A program made the position numbers and the translations under genes. A stretch of DNA of 64,000 nt from Brevibacterium album DSM 18261 (GTDB taxonomy: Bacteria > Actinomycetota > Actinomycetes > Actinomycetales > Brevibacteriaceae). The notes beneath the pieces were generated by a model. That model did not search any database and was not told the origin of the DNA. It worked only from the letters and a program-made list of their open reading frames with translations. This document shows, piece by piece, positions 24,315 through 32,693 of this stretch (the first letter of the stretch is position 1; every line of letters starts with the position of its first letter). Location of the stretch: positions 305,253 to 369,252 of the forward strand of contig NZ_AUFJ01000011.1 of NCBI RefSeq assembly GCF_000426445.1. The letters run 5' to 3'.

Positions 24315-26009
24315 TCACCGCGCTTCCAGCGGCCAGTCGCCGGAGACCACCGCGTCCGGGCGCTTCCGCCGCAGCCACTCCTGCAGGCCTGCCGACTGCT
24401 CCCGCTTCCAGTCGATCTGCCGTGCGTGCAGGGCTTCCGCCGGTGTCCCCGCCAGCTCGGCCGAGGCACCGGCGAGTGCGAGCGCGATGAGACCGGCCGC
24501 ACGGGCATCGGCACGGGCGTCGTGCGCCTCGGTGAGTGCGATCCCGTAGTGCTCGCACAGCGCCGTGAGCGTGCGCGGTCCGCGCCGGAAGCGCTCGTGC
24601 TGCTTGTCGAGCACGAGCGTGTCGAGGACCGGCGGCAGGAGGTCGAGGAGTGCACCGGGGGAGGGGAGCATCCCCAGCCGGACGGCCTCGGCGGCGAGGA
24701 CGGTGAGGTCGTAGACGATGTTGTGCCCCACGAGCGGCGTCCCCGACTGCCCCAGGGAGCGGATCGCGGCCAGCAGCTCCGGCACGGCGCGCACCGTCGG
24801 CACCCCGTCCGCGCGCACGCGCTCGGTCGTGATGCCGTGGACCCGCTGAGCCGCCTCGGGTATCTCGACGCCGGGATCGACGAGCCAGTCGTGCGAGGCC
24901 TGCTCGCGCCCCTCGGCGAAGGGCACGAGGGAGGCCGAGACGATCCGGGCGGAGTGCGGATCCACACCGGTCGTCTCGAGGTCGAAGGCGACGAAGCGGG
25001 AGGCCCAACCGGGAGGCGCCGGGGGCACGGGAGCGGGAGCCGCCCCATCTTCCGGGGGAGCGGCGCGGACGTCCGGGGCTGAGCGCGGAGCGCTCTCTCC
25101 CCTGAGAGCGGCCAGGACGCGCGCCATCGAGCGCTCGAGCCCCTGCTCGGTCGCGAGGCGTGCGGCCCGTTCGGCGTCGGGCGCGGCTCCGGCACCGGCG
25201 ACGAACTCCCCGACCGGCAGGTCGTGCAGACCCTCCATGACGCGGTGCCCGGCGCGGATCGCCTCGGCGTGTTCGACGAGCGCCTCGCGCCGCTTGGGGG
25301 AGAGCCCGTGGTCCTTCTCGCCCCGCGCCGCGGCGGCGAGGACCTCCTCGAGTCCGCCCCAGCCGGCGATGAGCTTGGCGGCGGTCTTGTCCCCGATCCC
25401 GGGCGCCCCCGGGATGCCGTCTGAAGGGTCGCCGCGCAGGGCGGCCAGCGCGCGGTACTCCGTGCCCGTCGAGACCTGGAAGAGCCCGGGCAGGTCCGCG
25501 GCCGAGGTCGTCTCCCAGAGCCCGCCGTTGCGCGGACGGTGGATCCGCACCCGCCGGTCCGGACGCAGCAGGGCCAGCAGATCGCGGTCGGAGCTCACCA
25601 CGACGATGTCCTCGTGCGCGCACTGGTGGACGATGGAGGCGATCACATCGTCGGCCTCCGTCCCGGGAACCTCGGCGATGGGGATGCCGAGGGCGGCGAG
25701 TGCGTCGAAGATCACGGGCAGCTGGATCTCGAGGTCCGGCGGGGTCTCCGTGCCCCGCGCCTCATCCGTGACCCGGTGGGCTTTGTAGGAGGGCAGCAGC
25801 CCGGTGCGGAAGTCCGGCCGCCAGTCCGCGTCCATGACAGCGACGATCCGTCGCGAGGCCCACTGCTCCGTGAGCTGCGTGAGCGCATCGAGCAGACCCT
25901 TGGCGGCGTGCACCGGCCGGCCGTGCGGCGAGCGGATGGTGTCCGGCAGACCGTGGTAGGCCCGGTAGTACAGCGTGGGGGTGTCGAGCACCAGAAGCGG
26001 AGTGGTCAC
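24315..26009 (-). CDS. Fusion of 5'-3' exonuclease (FEN-like) and DnaQ-like 3'-5' exonuclease
   Basis: Residues 1 to about 310 are a PolA-type 5' nuclease: VLDTPTLYYRAYHG (Asp9), PGTEADDVIASIV, SSDRDLLALL and the H3TH motif GDPSDGIPGAPGIGDKTAAK. After a Pro/Ala-rich linker (about 315-340), residues 340-520 are a DEDDh exonuclease: VAFDLETTGVDP, VGHNIVYDLTVLA and HDARADARAAG, with the final His and Asp of the DEDDh set. The 564-residue protein therefore resembles DNA polymerase I with the polymerase removed and an epsilon-type domain attached. It should trim both flap and 3' ends in repair or Okazaki processing; this is inference. The GTG start at 26009 is backed by TAGGCT ending 6 bases upstream. 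Confidence 0.88.
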   Translation of the reverse strand: MTTPLLVLDTPTLYYRAYHGLPDTIRSPHGRPVHAAKGLLDALTQLTEQWASRRIVAVMDADWRPDFRTGLLPSYKAHRVTDEARGTETPPDLEIQLPVIFDALAALGIPIAEVPGTEADDVIASIVHQCAHEDIVVVSSDRDLLALLRPDRRVRIHRPRNGGLWETTSAADLPGLFQVSTGTEYRALAALRGDPSDGIPGAPGIGDKTAAKLIAGWGGLEEVLAAAARGEKDHGLSPKRREALVEHAEAIRAGHRVMEGLHDLPVGEFVAGAGAAPDAERAARLATEQGLERSMARVLAALRGESAPRSAPDVRAAPPEDGAAPAPVPPAPPGWASRFVAFDLETTGVDPHSARIVSASLVPFAEGREQASHDWLVDPGVEIPEAAQRVHGITTERVRADGVPTVRAVPELLAAIRSLGQSGTPLVGHNIVYDLTVLAAEAVRLGMLPSPGALLDLLPPVLDTLVLDKQHERFRRGPRTLTALCEHYGIALTEAHDARADARAAGLIALALAGASAELAGTPAEALHARQIDWKREQSAGLQEWLRRKRPDAVVSGDWPLEAR

Positions 26010-26015
26010 CCCAGG

Positions 26016-26021
26016 AGCCTA
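26016..26021 (-). promoter_or_regulatory. Leaderless -10 box of the exonuclease fusion
   Basis: TAGGCT on the minus strand ends 6 bases before GTG 26009. Confidence 0.5.
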
Positions 26022-26082
26022 TCTCGCCCGTCCTGCGAGCGCCCCGGCCCGCTGCGCACCACCCGCATGGGACAATTCCGGG

Positions 26083-27138
26083 ATGACCGATTCCACTGCT
26101 GTCTTCCATGGGGGAGACGTCTACTCCAGCGTCGATCCCTTCGCCACCGCCATCGCCTTCGCGGGCCCGCTCGTCTCCTGGGTGGGCGAGGACGAGGCCG
26201 CCGCGACCATGCCCGGCGAGCAGGTCGACCTCGCCGGCGATTTCCTCACTCCCGGCTTCGTCCACGCCGGTCTGCTGCTGGGGGCCGGCGCCGCCTCTCC
26301 CGCTCCGGCCGCGCTCCTGGCCGCCGGTGTCACCACCGTCCATGTGCTGGGCCCCGCCGGGGATCTCGCCGCCTTCCGGGAGGATGCGCCCGGAGCTCTC
26401 ACGGTCCTCTCCTACCCGTTCACGGGGCCGGGCCGGGCCGCGGGCGGAGACGAGCAGGACGCAGAGGGTGCGGGGCGCGCCGGAACCGCGGTGCGCGCCC
26501 CAGAACTCACGCCGGACCTCCTCGCACACAGCGGCTCCCTGTTCATCGTCGTCGAGGACGTCGCAGAGCTCGACTCCGTGTGCGCAGCGCTCACCGAACC
26601 CGAGGTCCGCACGCGGGCGCAGCGCGGCCTGTGGCGGATCCTCGTCCGATGCGCGGTGGAGGAGCGCCACATCGCGGGCCTGGCCGCGGCCGGGGTGGGC
26701 ATCACACTCGATCCGGCCGCCCGCTCCCAGCCGCTCGCAGCCCTCATGAGCGCCGGAGCGCAGCTGAGCTTCGCCCTCGACCCCGCTGCGGGGACGGAGG
26801 CCGTGCGACCCTGGGAGACGCTGGGCGCGGCGGTGTTCCGCACCGAGTCCGGCATCTCCGCCCGCGCGGCCTTCAACGCCGCCACGAGGTTCGCCTTCCG
26901 CGCCGTCGGCAGCTTCGAGGGCGGGGTGCTCGCACCCGGCGCGCGAGCGACCGCGGTCCGCTGGCAGGCGGGCGAGCTCGTGGTACAGGTCGCCGATGAG
27001 CGCCTCGCCGCCTGGAGCACGGACCCCCGTTCCGGAACCGCCGGCCTGCCCGACCTGTCCGGGGCCTCCCCCCTGCCGGTGCCCCGCGAGGTCTGGGCGG
27101 ACGGCGAGCGGTTGCCCTCCGCCCTTACGGCTCGGTAG
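26083..27138 (+). CDS. Degenerate amidohydrolase-like protein
   Basis: The N-terminal beta-sandwich and the transition AGDFLTPGFVHAG are those of metal-dependent amidohydrolases, where GFVDxHxH would carry two metal ligands. Here the HxH motif is absent (GFVHAGLLLGAG) and no later His cluster replaces it. The C-terminus retains amidohydrolase features (AFNAATRFAFRAVGSFEGGVLAPGARATAV). The 351-residue product is therefore probably not an active hydrolase; a binding or regulatory role is possible. GACAAT ends 6 bases before ATG 26083, a weaker form of the local leaderless pattern. It is divergent from the exonuclease gene. Confidence 0.65.
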   Translation: MTDSTAVFHGGDVYSSVDPFATAIAFAGPLVSWVGEDEAAATMPGEQVDLAGDFLTPGFVHAGLLLGAGAASPAPAALLAAGVTTVHVLGPAGDLAAFREDAPGALTVLSYPFTGPGRAAGGDEQDAEGAGRAGTAVRAPELTPDLLAHSGSLFIVVEDVAELDSVCAALTEPEVRTRAQRGLWRILVRCAVEERHIAGLAAAGVGITLDPAARSQPLAALMSAGAQLSFALDPAAGTEAVRPWETLGAAVFRTESGISARAAFNAATRFAFRAVGSFEGGVLAPGARATAVRWQAGELVVQVADERLAAWSTDPRSGTAGLPDLSGASPLPVPREVWADGERLPSALTAR

Positions 27139-27173
27139 ATTCGTTCCGCGCCTCGTACTCCGGGGCCCGGTTC

Positions 27174-27265
27174 CGGCGGCGGGGCCATTAGACAACGCAT
27201 GGCACTGGCACAGTGCTGACACCGGCATACTGCTGGCCCTGTGCGGCCCGAAGGCCCCGCCGCCG
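27174..27265. repeat. 13-bp perfect inverted repeat enclosing a second hairpin
   Basis: CGGCGGCGGGGCC (27174-27186) pairs perfectly with GGCCCCGCCGCCG (27253-27265). Inside, GCACTG (27202-27207) and CAGTGC (27211-27216) form a 6-bp hairpin. The structure fills the 174-bp gap upstream of the mannosyltransferase gene. It could be a terminator-like fold or a structured RNA. Confidence 0.6.
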
Positions 27266-27299
27266 ACTGCTTCCGCCCGGCGCGGTGGGCGATTTCGGC

Positions 27300-27305
27300 T
27301 AGAGT
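27300..27305 (+). promoter_or_regulatory. Leaderless -10 box of the glycosyltransferase gene
   Basis: TAGAGT ends exactly 7 bases before ATG 27313; no Shine-Dalgarno is present. Confidence 0.5.
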
Positions 27306-27312
27306 GACCGCG

Positions 27313-28068
27313 ATGAAGACACTGGTCGTGATCCCCACGTACAACGAGATCGAATCGCTCCCGCGCACGCTGGACCGGCTGTTCGAATGGACGCCGGAGG
27401 CCCATGTCCTCGTCGTGGACGACGGCTCGCCGGACGGCACGGGGGAGTACGCCGACGCCCGGGCAGCGGAGGATCCCCGGATCCATGTGCTCCACAACGA
27501 GGAGAAGGGCGGGCTGGGCGCGGCCTATCTGGCCGGATTCGCCTGGGCGCTCGACGGCGATTGGGAGGTCATCTGCGAGATGGACGCGGACGGCTCGCAC
27601 CGCGGACGCGACCTCCCGCTCCTGCTGCGCGCGGTGGAGGAGGGGGCCGACCTCGCGATCGGCTCGCGCTGGATCCCGGGCGGGGCCATCGTCAACTGGC
27701 CGCTGCGCCGCCACCTGCTCTCCCGGGCCGCGAACGCCTACGCCAATGCCGTCATCGGCCTGGGCGTCGCGGACGCGACGGCGGGATTCCGCGCCTTCCG
27801 CCGCGGAACGCTCGAGGCCCTCGACCTCAGCGGCGTGCAGTCGGCCGGCTACTGCTTCCAGATCGACATGACGCGCCGGGTGCTCGCCTCGGGGCGCACG
27901 ATCGTCGAGGTGCCGACCGCATTCATCGAGCGCGAGCTCGGCCATTCCAAGATGGACGGCGACATCATCGTCGAGGCGCTCGCGCGCGTGGCGCGCTGGG
28001 GAGCCGAGCGCCGCGGCCGGCAGCTGCGCTCCCTGCTGCCCGGCACCCGGGCCCGAGACGCCGCCTGA
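27313..28068 (+). CDS. Polyprenol-phosphate mannosyltransferase (GT2, DPM1/Ppm1 domain)
   Basis: This 251-residue GT-A glycosyltransferase transfers mannose (or a similar sugar) from GDP-mannose to polyprenyl phosphate on the cytoplasmic face, supplying donors for lipomannan and protein O-mannosylation. Motifs: VVIPTYNEIESL, VLVVDDGSPDGTG, GLGAAYLAGFAWAL, EMDADGSHRGRDLP (the DxD), IGSRWIPGGAIVNWP and QIDMTRRVL. It has no transmembrane or acyltransferase domain, so an Lnt-like partner would be separate. The start ATG 27313 fits a leaderless mRNA. Confidence 0.9.
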   Translation: MKTLVVIPTYNEIESLPRTLDRLFEWTPEAHVLVVDDGSPDGTGEYADARAAEDPRIHVLHNEEKGGLGAAYLAGFAWALDGDWEVICEMDADGSHRGRDLPLLLRAVEEGADLAIGSRWIPGGAIVNWPLRRHLLSRAANAYANAVIGLGVADATAGFRAFRRGTLEALDLSGVQSAGYCFQIDMTRRVLASGRTIVEVPTAFIERELGHSKMDGDIIVEALARVARWGAERRGRQLRSLLPGTRARDAA

Positions 28069-28125
28069 GAACGACGCACGCCCCGCACAGTGGCGGGGCG
28101 TGCGCGGGCTGCGGGCGCGGGCCGC

Positions 28126-28470
28126 TCAGTGGCCCTTCGTCATCCCCCCGGAGCGGCGGAACTCGAGCCGCTCGTCGAGGAGGACCTGGAGCTCCTCGAA
28201 GGAGCGGCGCTCGAGCAGCATGTCCCAGTGGGTGCGGACGGGCTTGGCCTCTTCCTCCTCGGTCTCTCCGCCGTCCACGCGGGTGCCGATCCCGTGGGTG
28301 CCGGAGTCCCACTGGCTCGGCACATCCGCCTCGACGGAGAACGGGACGGTGAACCTGTGGCCGTCCTCGCACTTGTACTCGATCAGCTGGCGGGGAGCCG
28401 GCTCGACACCCTGCTCGGACTCGAGGCTGCGGGAGCCCAGCTGCGTGCCGCGGAGGCTGCGTTCGCTCAT
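28126..28470 (-). CDS. rbpA: RNA polymerase-binding protein RbpA
   Basis: This 114-residue actinobacterial transcription factor binds group 1/2 sigma factors and stabilises the open complex. Features: an N-terminal tail MSERSLRGTQLGSRSLE, the zinc-ribbon-like core (IEYKCEDGHRFTVPF, with only one Cys remaining), a basic linker and the sigma-interaction domain (RTHWDMLLERRSFEELQVLL). The C-terminus SGGMTKGH is unusual but short. It is divergent from a small basic protein gene and convergent with the mannosyltransferase gene. Confidence 0.93.
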   Translation of the reverse strand: MSERSLRGTQLGSRSLESEQGVEPAPRQLIEYKCEDGHRFTVPFSVEADVPSQWDSGTHGIGTRVDGGETEEEEAKPVRTHWDMLLERRSFEELQVLLDERLEFRRSGGMTKGH

Positions 28471-28543
28471 CTGTCACTCATCTCTTCAGGTTGGGGAGAG
28501 TCCTACACCGAACACAACAGTGTACCCCCGCACGACATTCCCC

Positions 28544-28549
28544 TAGCAT
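28544..28549 (+). promoter_or_regulatory. Leaderless -10 box of the small basic protein gene
   Basis: TAGCAT ends 6 bases before ATG 28556. Confidence 0.45.
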
Positions 28550-28555
28550 GGAGCC

Positions 28556-28909
28556 ATGACCAGCGCACGCGAGCCCATCGAGCCCGACGACGTCTACGAG
28601 AAGGTCGAGTGGACCACGGGCAGGCGGCTGCGCAGGGCCGCGCAGTCGGCCGGCCGCACGGCCTCCACCGCCGGACGCACTGCGAGGCTGGTCGCCGGCG
28701 CCGCAGCGCAGAGCGCGCGCACCGGAGCACGGAGAGCGGCGGCGCCCGGCGGTGCGGTCGACCGGGCCGAGGAGCGCCTCGACGATCTGCTCGGCGCCGC
28801 GGGGGAGAGGGTCCCCCGCCGCAGCGAGCGGACGGACCGTGCGGTGGCCACCGCACGGGCGACGGTGCACGCGGGCGCCCGCGGAGCGCGGCGCCTGCTC
28901 CGCTCCTGA
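28556..28909 (+). CDS. Small Ala/Arg-rich basic protein, unknown function
   Basis: The 117-residue product is rich in Ala, Arg and Gly with repeated amphipathic segments (GRRLRRAAQSAGRTASTAG, GRTARLVAGAAAQSARTG, ATARATVHAGARGARRLLRS). It has no signal peptide or clear transmembrane helix. The composition recalls nucleoid-associated or membrane-surface amphipathic proteins, but no family is recognised. It is divergent from rbpA and is followed 9 bases later by the AlkZ-like gene, so the two may be co-transcribed. Confidence 0.6.
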   Translation: MTSAREPIEPDDVYEKVEWTTGRRLRRAAQSAGRTASTAGRTARLVAGAAAQSARTGARRAAAPGGAVDRAEERLDDLLGAAGERVPRRSERTDRAVATARATVHAGARGARRLLRS

Positions 28910-28918
28910 GCGCGGGAC

Positions 28919-30067
28919 GTGAGCGCACTCGATGTGAGCACCGCCGCGCGTCTGCGCATCCGTGCCCAGGGGCTGCTGCGCACAGCGCCGGACCGCCCCG
29001 TCGCCGAGGTCGCCCAGGCCTTCGGGGCGCACCAGGCACAGGACCTGCCGGGGGTGATGGCCTCCCTCGCGCTGCGAGCCCGGCCCCGTGACCCCGCGGC
29101 CGGGCTCGCCGAGGTCGCGGAGGCCTTCTCCTCCGGCGCCCTCGTGCGCGGATACCCCATGCGCGGCACCGTCTTCGCCGTCGCCGCCGAGGATCTGCGG
29201 TGGATGACCGAGCTGTGCTCCGCGGGGCCCGTACGCGCCGCGCGGAAGCGCAGGCCGCAGCTGGGGCTCGAGGAGCAACATGTGACCTGCGCGCGCGAGG
29301 CCTTCGAGCGGATCGCGACGCCGGCCTCGGCACCGGGGAGCGGACGGGGAGTGCTGCGTGCGGAGGTGTTCGCGGAATGGGAGCGGGCGGGCCTGGACAC
29401 GGGCGGCGGGCGAGGCTATCACCTGCTCACGCACCTCATCTCGACCGGTGCGGCGGCGTACGGGCCGTGGCGTGAGGAGGAGACCGCCCTCGTCCACGCC
29501 GAGAGCTGGCTGCCTGCGGGATCGAGCCTCGGGGAGCGCTTCGGCGGCGATCCCACGGCGGCGACGGCAGAGCTGCTCCGCCGCTACCTCGTCTCGCACG
29601 GCCCTGCGACGCTGCGGGACTTCGCCTGGTGGACGAAGCTTCCCCTGGGGCAGGTCAGGAAGGCCCTGCCGCTCATCGCGGACGATCTCGAGACCGCAGA
29701 GCCCGCCGCCTGCGGACTGCCGGGGGAGGAGCCCGCGCTGCTGCGGCCCGGACTCCTCGAGGAGCATGCGGCGGCACCGCGACAGGCTCTCGCGGAGCTC
29801 CTTCTCCCGGGCTTCGACGAGCTGGTCCTCGGCTATCCCGACCGGCTCTTCCTCATGACCGCCGAACAGCACACGGCGCTCGTGCCGGGCAACAACGGGG
29901 TGTTCAAGCGCGGCGCCTTCCGCGGTGCCCGGCTGGTCGGCACCTGGACGCGCACCGGAGCCGCCGGACGGCGGAAGCTCGTGCTCGACGCACTCGCACC
30001 TCTCACGCCCGCGCAGCGCGCGCGGTTCGAGAGGCTGTTCGCGGCATTCCCCTACACTCGTCCCTGA
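28919..30067 (+). CDS. AlkZ-like winged-helix DNA glycosylase (HTH_42 family)
   Basis: This 382-residue protein belongs to the HTH_42 (PF06224) superfamily of tandem winged helices. The family includes Streptomyces AlkZ, which unhooks azinomycin crosslinks, and E. coli YcaQ. AFGAHQAQDLPG places a QxQ catalytic motif at Q39-A-Q41, as in AlkZ rather than the QxD of YcaQ. Other blocks are VRGYPMRGTVFAVAAEDLRW, LRDFAWWTKLPLGQVRKAL and LLPGFDELVLGYPDR, ending with NGVFKRGAFRGARLVGTW. The GTG at 28919 is a working start; a GTG at 28934 is possible. A UvrA2-like gene follows 59 bp downstream. Confidence 0.82.
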   Translation: MSALDVSTAARLRIRAQGLLRTAPDRPVAEVAQAFGAHQAQDLPGVMASLALRARPRDPAAGLAEVAEAFSSGALVRGYPMRGTVFAVAAEDLRWMTELCSAGPVRAARKRRPQLGLEEQHVTCAREAFERIATPASAPGSGRGVLRAEVFAEWERAGLDTGGGRGYHLLTHLISTGAAAYGPWREEETALVHAESWLPAGSSLGERFGGDPTAATAELLRRYLVSHGPATLRDFAWWTKLPLGQVRKALPLIADDLETAEPAACGLPGEEPALLRPGLLEEHAAAPRQALAELLLPGFDELVLGYPDRLFLMTAEQHTALVPGNNGVFKRGAFRGARLVGTWTRTGAAGRRKLVLDALAPLTPAQRARFERLFAAFPYTRP

Positions 30068-30126
30068 CCCGCGCGCCGTGCCCGGCCGGCAGCGCCCGCT
30101 CCCGCACCTGCCCCAGGAGGACCCTC

Positions 30127-32493
30127 GTGCACCCTGCCGACACGCATTCGACCATCAGCGTCCGGGGGGCGCGGGAGAACAACCTCAGGGAGGTGGACAT
30201 CGACCTGCCGAAGCGGCGGCTGACGGTGTTCACCGGCCTCTCCGGCTCCGGCAAGAGCTCGCTCGTGTTCGACACCATCGCCGCCGAGTCGCGGCGACTC
30301 GTCAACGAGACCTACAGCTCGTTCGTCCAGGGCTTCATGCCGTCCCCGCAGCGGCCGGATGTGGACCTCCTCGAGGGACTCACGACCGCGATCGTCGTGG
30401 ATCAGGAGCGGATGGGCTCCAACCCGCGCTCCACGGTCGGCACCGCGACGGATGCGAACGCGATGCTGCGCATCCTGTTCTCGAAGGCAGGCAGCCCCCA
30501 CGTGGGCCCGGCGAACGCGTTCTCCTTCAACCTCGCCTCCGTCTCCGGCGCCGGCGCCGTCACGCTCGAGCAGGCCGACGGGAGCACGAAGAAGGAGCGG
30601 CGGGAGTTCAGCGCGCAGGGCGGCATGTGCGTGCGCTGCGAGGGGCTCGGCGTCATCCACGATGCGGACCCTGCTCAGTTCTACGACGAGACGAAATCGC
30701 TCGAGGAGGGCGCGATCACGGTGCCGGGGTACAAGCCCGGCGGCTGGTCGGTGCGAGCCTATTCGGAATCGGGCTTCTACCCGGGAGACAGGCCGGTCGC
30801 GGAGTTCACGGAGCAGCAGCTCCACGACTTCCTCCACCGGGACCCGGTGAGGGTGAAGTTCAACGGGATCAACACGACGTACGAGGGTCTCATCCCGCGC
30901 CTGCGGAAGTCGCTGCTCACGAAGGACCGCGAATCGATGCAGCCGCACATCCGCGCCTTCGTCGACCGCGCGTTCACCTATGTGCAGTGCCCGTCGTGCG
31001 GCGGGACCCGGCTGAACGAAGCGGCACGCTCCTCGCTCATCGACGGGATCTCGATCGCGGACGCGTGCGCCATGCAGATCAGCGATCTCGCCGAGTGGGT
31101 CCGCGGCCTCGACCTGCCCGCCTATGCGCCCCTGCTCGCGGGGCTCGGCCATCTCCTCGACGCGCTCACGAACCTGGGTCTGGGCTACCTGTCCCTCGAG
31201 CGGTCCTCGGGTTCGCTCTCGGGCGGCGAGGCGCAGCGGATCAAGATGGTGCGGCACCTGGGCTCGCCGCTCACGGACGTCACCTACGTCTTCGACGAGC
31301 CGACCACGGGCCTCCACCCCCATGACATCGACCGGATGAATGCGCTCCTGCTGAGCCTCCGGGACAAGGGAAACACCGTCCTCGTGGTCGAGCACAAGCC
31401 GGAGACCATCGCGATCGCGGATCTCGTGGTGGATCTGGGCCCGGGGCCCGGCTCCGCCGGCGGTGAGATCGTCTTCACCGGCTCCGTGGAGGATCTGGCG
31501 CAGGCGGACTCGCCCACGGGCCGGCACCTCCACGACCGGGTGCGGCTCAAGCCCGAGGTGCGGGAGCGCAGCGGGGCGCTGGAGATCCGCGGGGCGAACC
31601 TGCACAACCTCCGGGACGTCGATGTCGACGTTCCGACCGGCACGCTCACGGTCGTCACCGGCGTGGCCGGCTCCGGCAAGAGCTCGCTGGTGCACGGCTC
31701 GCTGGCCGGACGGGAGGGCGTGGTCGTCGTCGATCAGACCGCGATCCGCGGCTCCCGCCGTTCCAACCCCGCGACCTACACCGGTCTGCTCGAACCCGTC
31801 AGGAAGGCCTTCGCGAAGGCCAACGGCGTCAAGCCGGCTCTGTTCAGCCCCAATTCCGAGGGGGCGTGCCCGATCTGCAAGGGCGCCGGAGTCATCTACT
31901 CCGATGTGCCGACGATGGCAGGGGTCGCCGTCGTCTGCGAGGTGTGCGAGGGCCGTCGGTTCCAGGCGGAGGTGCTCGAGTACCGGCTGGGGGAGAAGGA
32001 CATCTCCGAGGTGCTGCTCATGCCGGCGGCCGAGGCTCTGGAGTTCTTCTCCGCAGACGGCTCGAAGGTGCCGGCCGCCGCGAAGATCCTGCGCCGTCTC
32101 GTCGATGTGGGTCTCGGCTACATCGCGCTCGGACAGCCGCTCACGACACTCTCCGGCGGCGAGCGCCAGCGGCTCAAACTGGCCGTGCAGATGGCCGGCG
32201 AGGGCGAGGTCTACGTGCTCGACGAGCCGACGACGGGGCTGCACCTGGCCGATGTCGAGGCGATGCTCGCAATGCTCGACCGGCTCGTGGACGGCGGACG
32301 GACGGTCATCGCGATCGAACACCACCAGGCGGTCATGGCCCATGCGGACTGGCTCATCGACGTGGGACCCGGCGCCGGGCACGACGGCGGGTCGGTCGTG
32401 TTCGAGGGGACGCCCGCGCAGCTCGTGGAGCAGGCCCGGGCAGGGGAGTCGACGCTGACCGGACGGCACCTCGCGGAGTACGTGGGCGCCTGA
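30127..32493 (+). CDS. UvrA2-like (DrrC-type) excinuclease ATPase
   Basis: This 788-residue protein has two ABC ATPase modules typical of UvrA. Walker A motifs are GLSGSGKSS and GVAGSGKSS, signatures are SGSLSGGEAQRIK and LTTLSGGERQRLK, and Walker B is VFDEPTTGLHPHD / VLDEPTTGLHLAD. Zinc cysteines are kept (CVRCEG, CPSCGG, CPICKG, CEVCEG). It is about 150 residues shorter than canonical UvrA and lacks most of the UvrB-binding insert, as in UvrA2/DrrC proteins that protect against DNA-binding drugs. GTG 30127 has AGGAGGA 5 bases upstream. It probably forms a unit with the AlkZ-like gene. Confidence 0.88.
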   Translation: MHPADTHSTISVRGARENNLREVDIDLPKRRLTVFTGLSGSGKSSLVFDTIAAESRRLVNETYSSFVQGFMPSPQRPDVDLLEGLTTAIVVDQERMGSNPRSTVGTATDANAMLRILFSKAGSPHVGPANAFSFNLASVSGAGAVTLEQADGSTKKERREFSAQGGMCVRCEGLGVIHDADPAQFYDETKSLEEGAITVPGYKPGGWSVRAYSESGFYPGDRPVAEFTEQQLHDFLHRDPVRVKFNGINTTYEGLIPRLRKSLLTKDRESMQPHIRAFVDRAFTYVQCPSCGGTRLNEAARSSLIDGISIADACAMQISDLAEWVRGLDLPAYAPLLAGLGHLLDALTNLGLGYLSLERSSGSLSGGEAQRIKMVRHLGSPLTDVTYVFDEPTTGLHPHDIDRMNALLLSLRDKGNTVLVVEHKPETIAIADLVVDLGPGPGSAGGEIVFTGSVEDLAQADSPTGRHLHDRVRLKPEVRERSGALEIRGANLHNLRDVDVDVPTGTLTVVTGVAGSGKSSLVHGSLAGREGVVVVDQTAIRGSRRSNPATYTGLLEPVRKAFAKANGVKPALFSPNSEGACPICKGAGVIYSDVPTMAGVAVVCEVCEGRRFQAEVLEYRLGEKDISEVLLMPAAEALEFFSADGSKVPAAAKILRRLVDVGLGYIALGQPLTTLSGGERQRLKLAVQMAGEGEVYVLDEPTTGLHLADVEAMLAMLDRLVDGGRTVIAIEHHQAVMAHADWLIDVGPGAGHDGGSVVFEGTPAQLVEQARAGESTLTGRHLAEYVGA

Positions 32494-32570
32494 GCGGTCT
32501 CGCACGAACTGCGGCAGGTTCGAGCGCCGTCCGGTCAGGGCGTGCGGAGGATGCTCGCCGGGAACGCACA

Positions 32571-32608
32571 CGGCTGCGGGCGCGAAATCGCTTTCGCGCC
32601 CGCAGCCG
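32571..32608. terminator. 17-bp perfect hairpin after uvrA2
   Basis: Bases 32571-32587 pair perfectly with 32592-32608 around a TCGC loop. It lies 77 bp after the UvrA2 stop and before the rpf promoter region. There is little T-tract (TCTTC follows). It is a likely transcription terminator. Confidence 0.7.
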
Positions 32609-32693
32609 TCTTCGCTAGCGTGCATAACGGCTTGGTAACGGCCAGGCCGCAGCCCGCAACCGGAGATGCACCCGCATCGGGGAGGACGACCGG

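Noticed and set aside
32616..32693. Possible c-di-AMP (ydaO-type) riboswitch before rpf
   Set aside because: Such elements precede rpf genes in actinobacteria, but the leader here is only about 70 bases and I could not fit the conserved core motifs.
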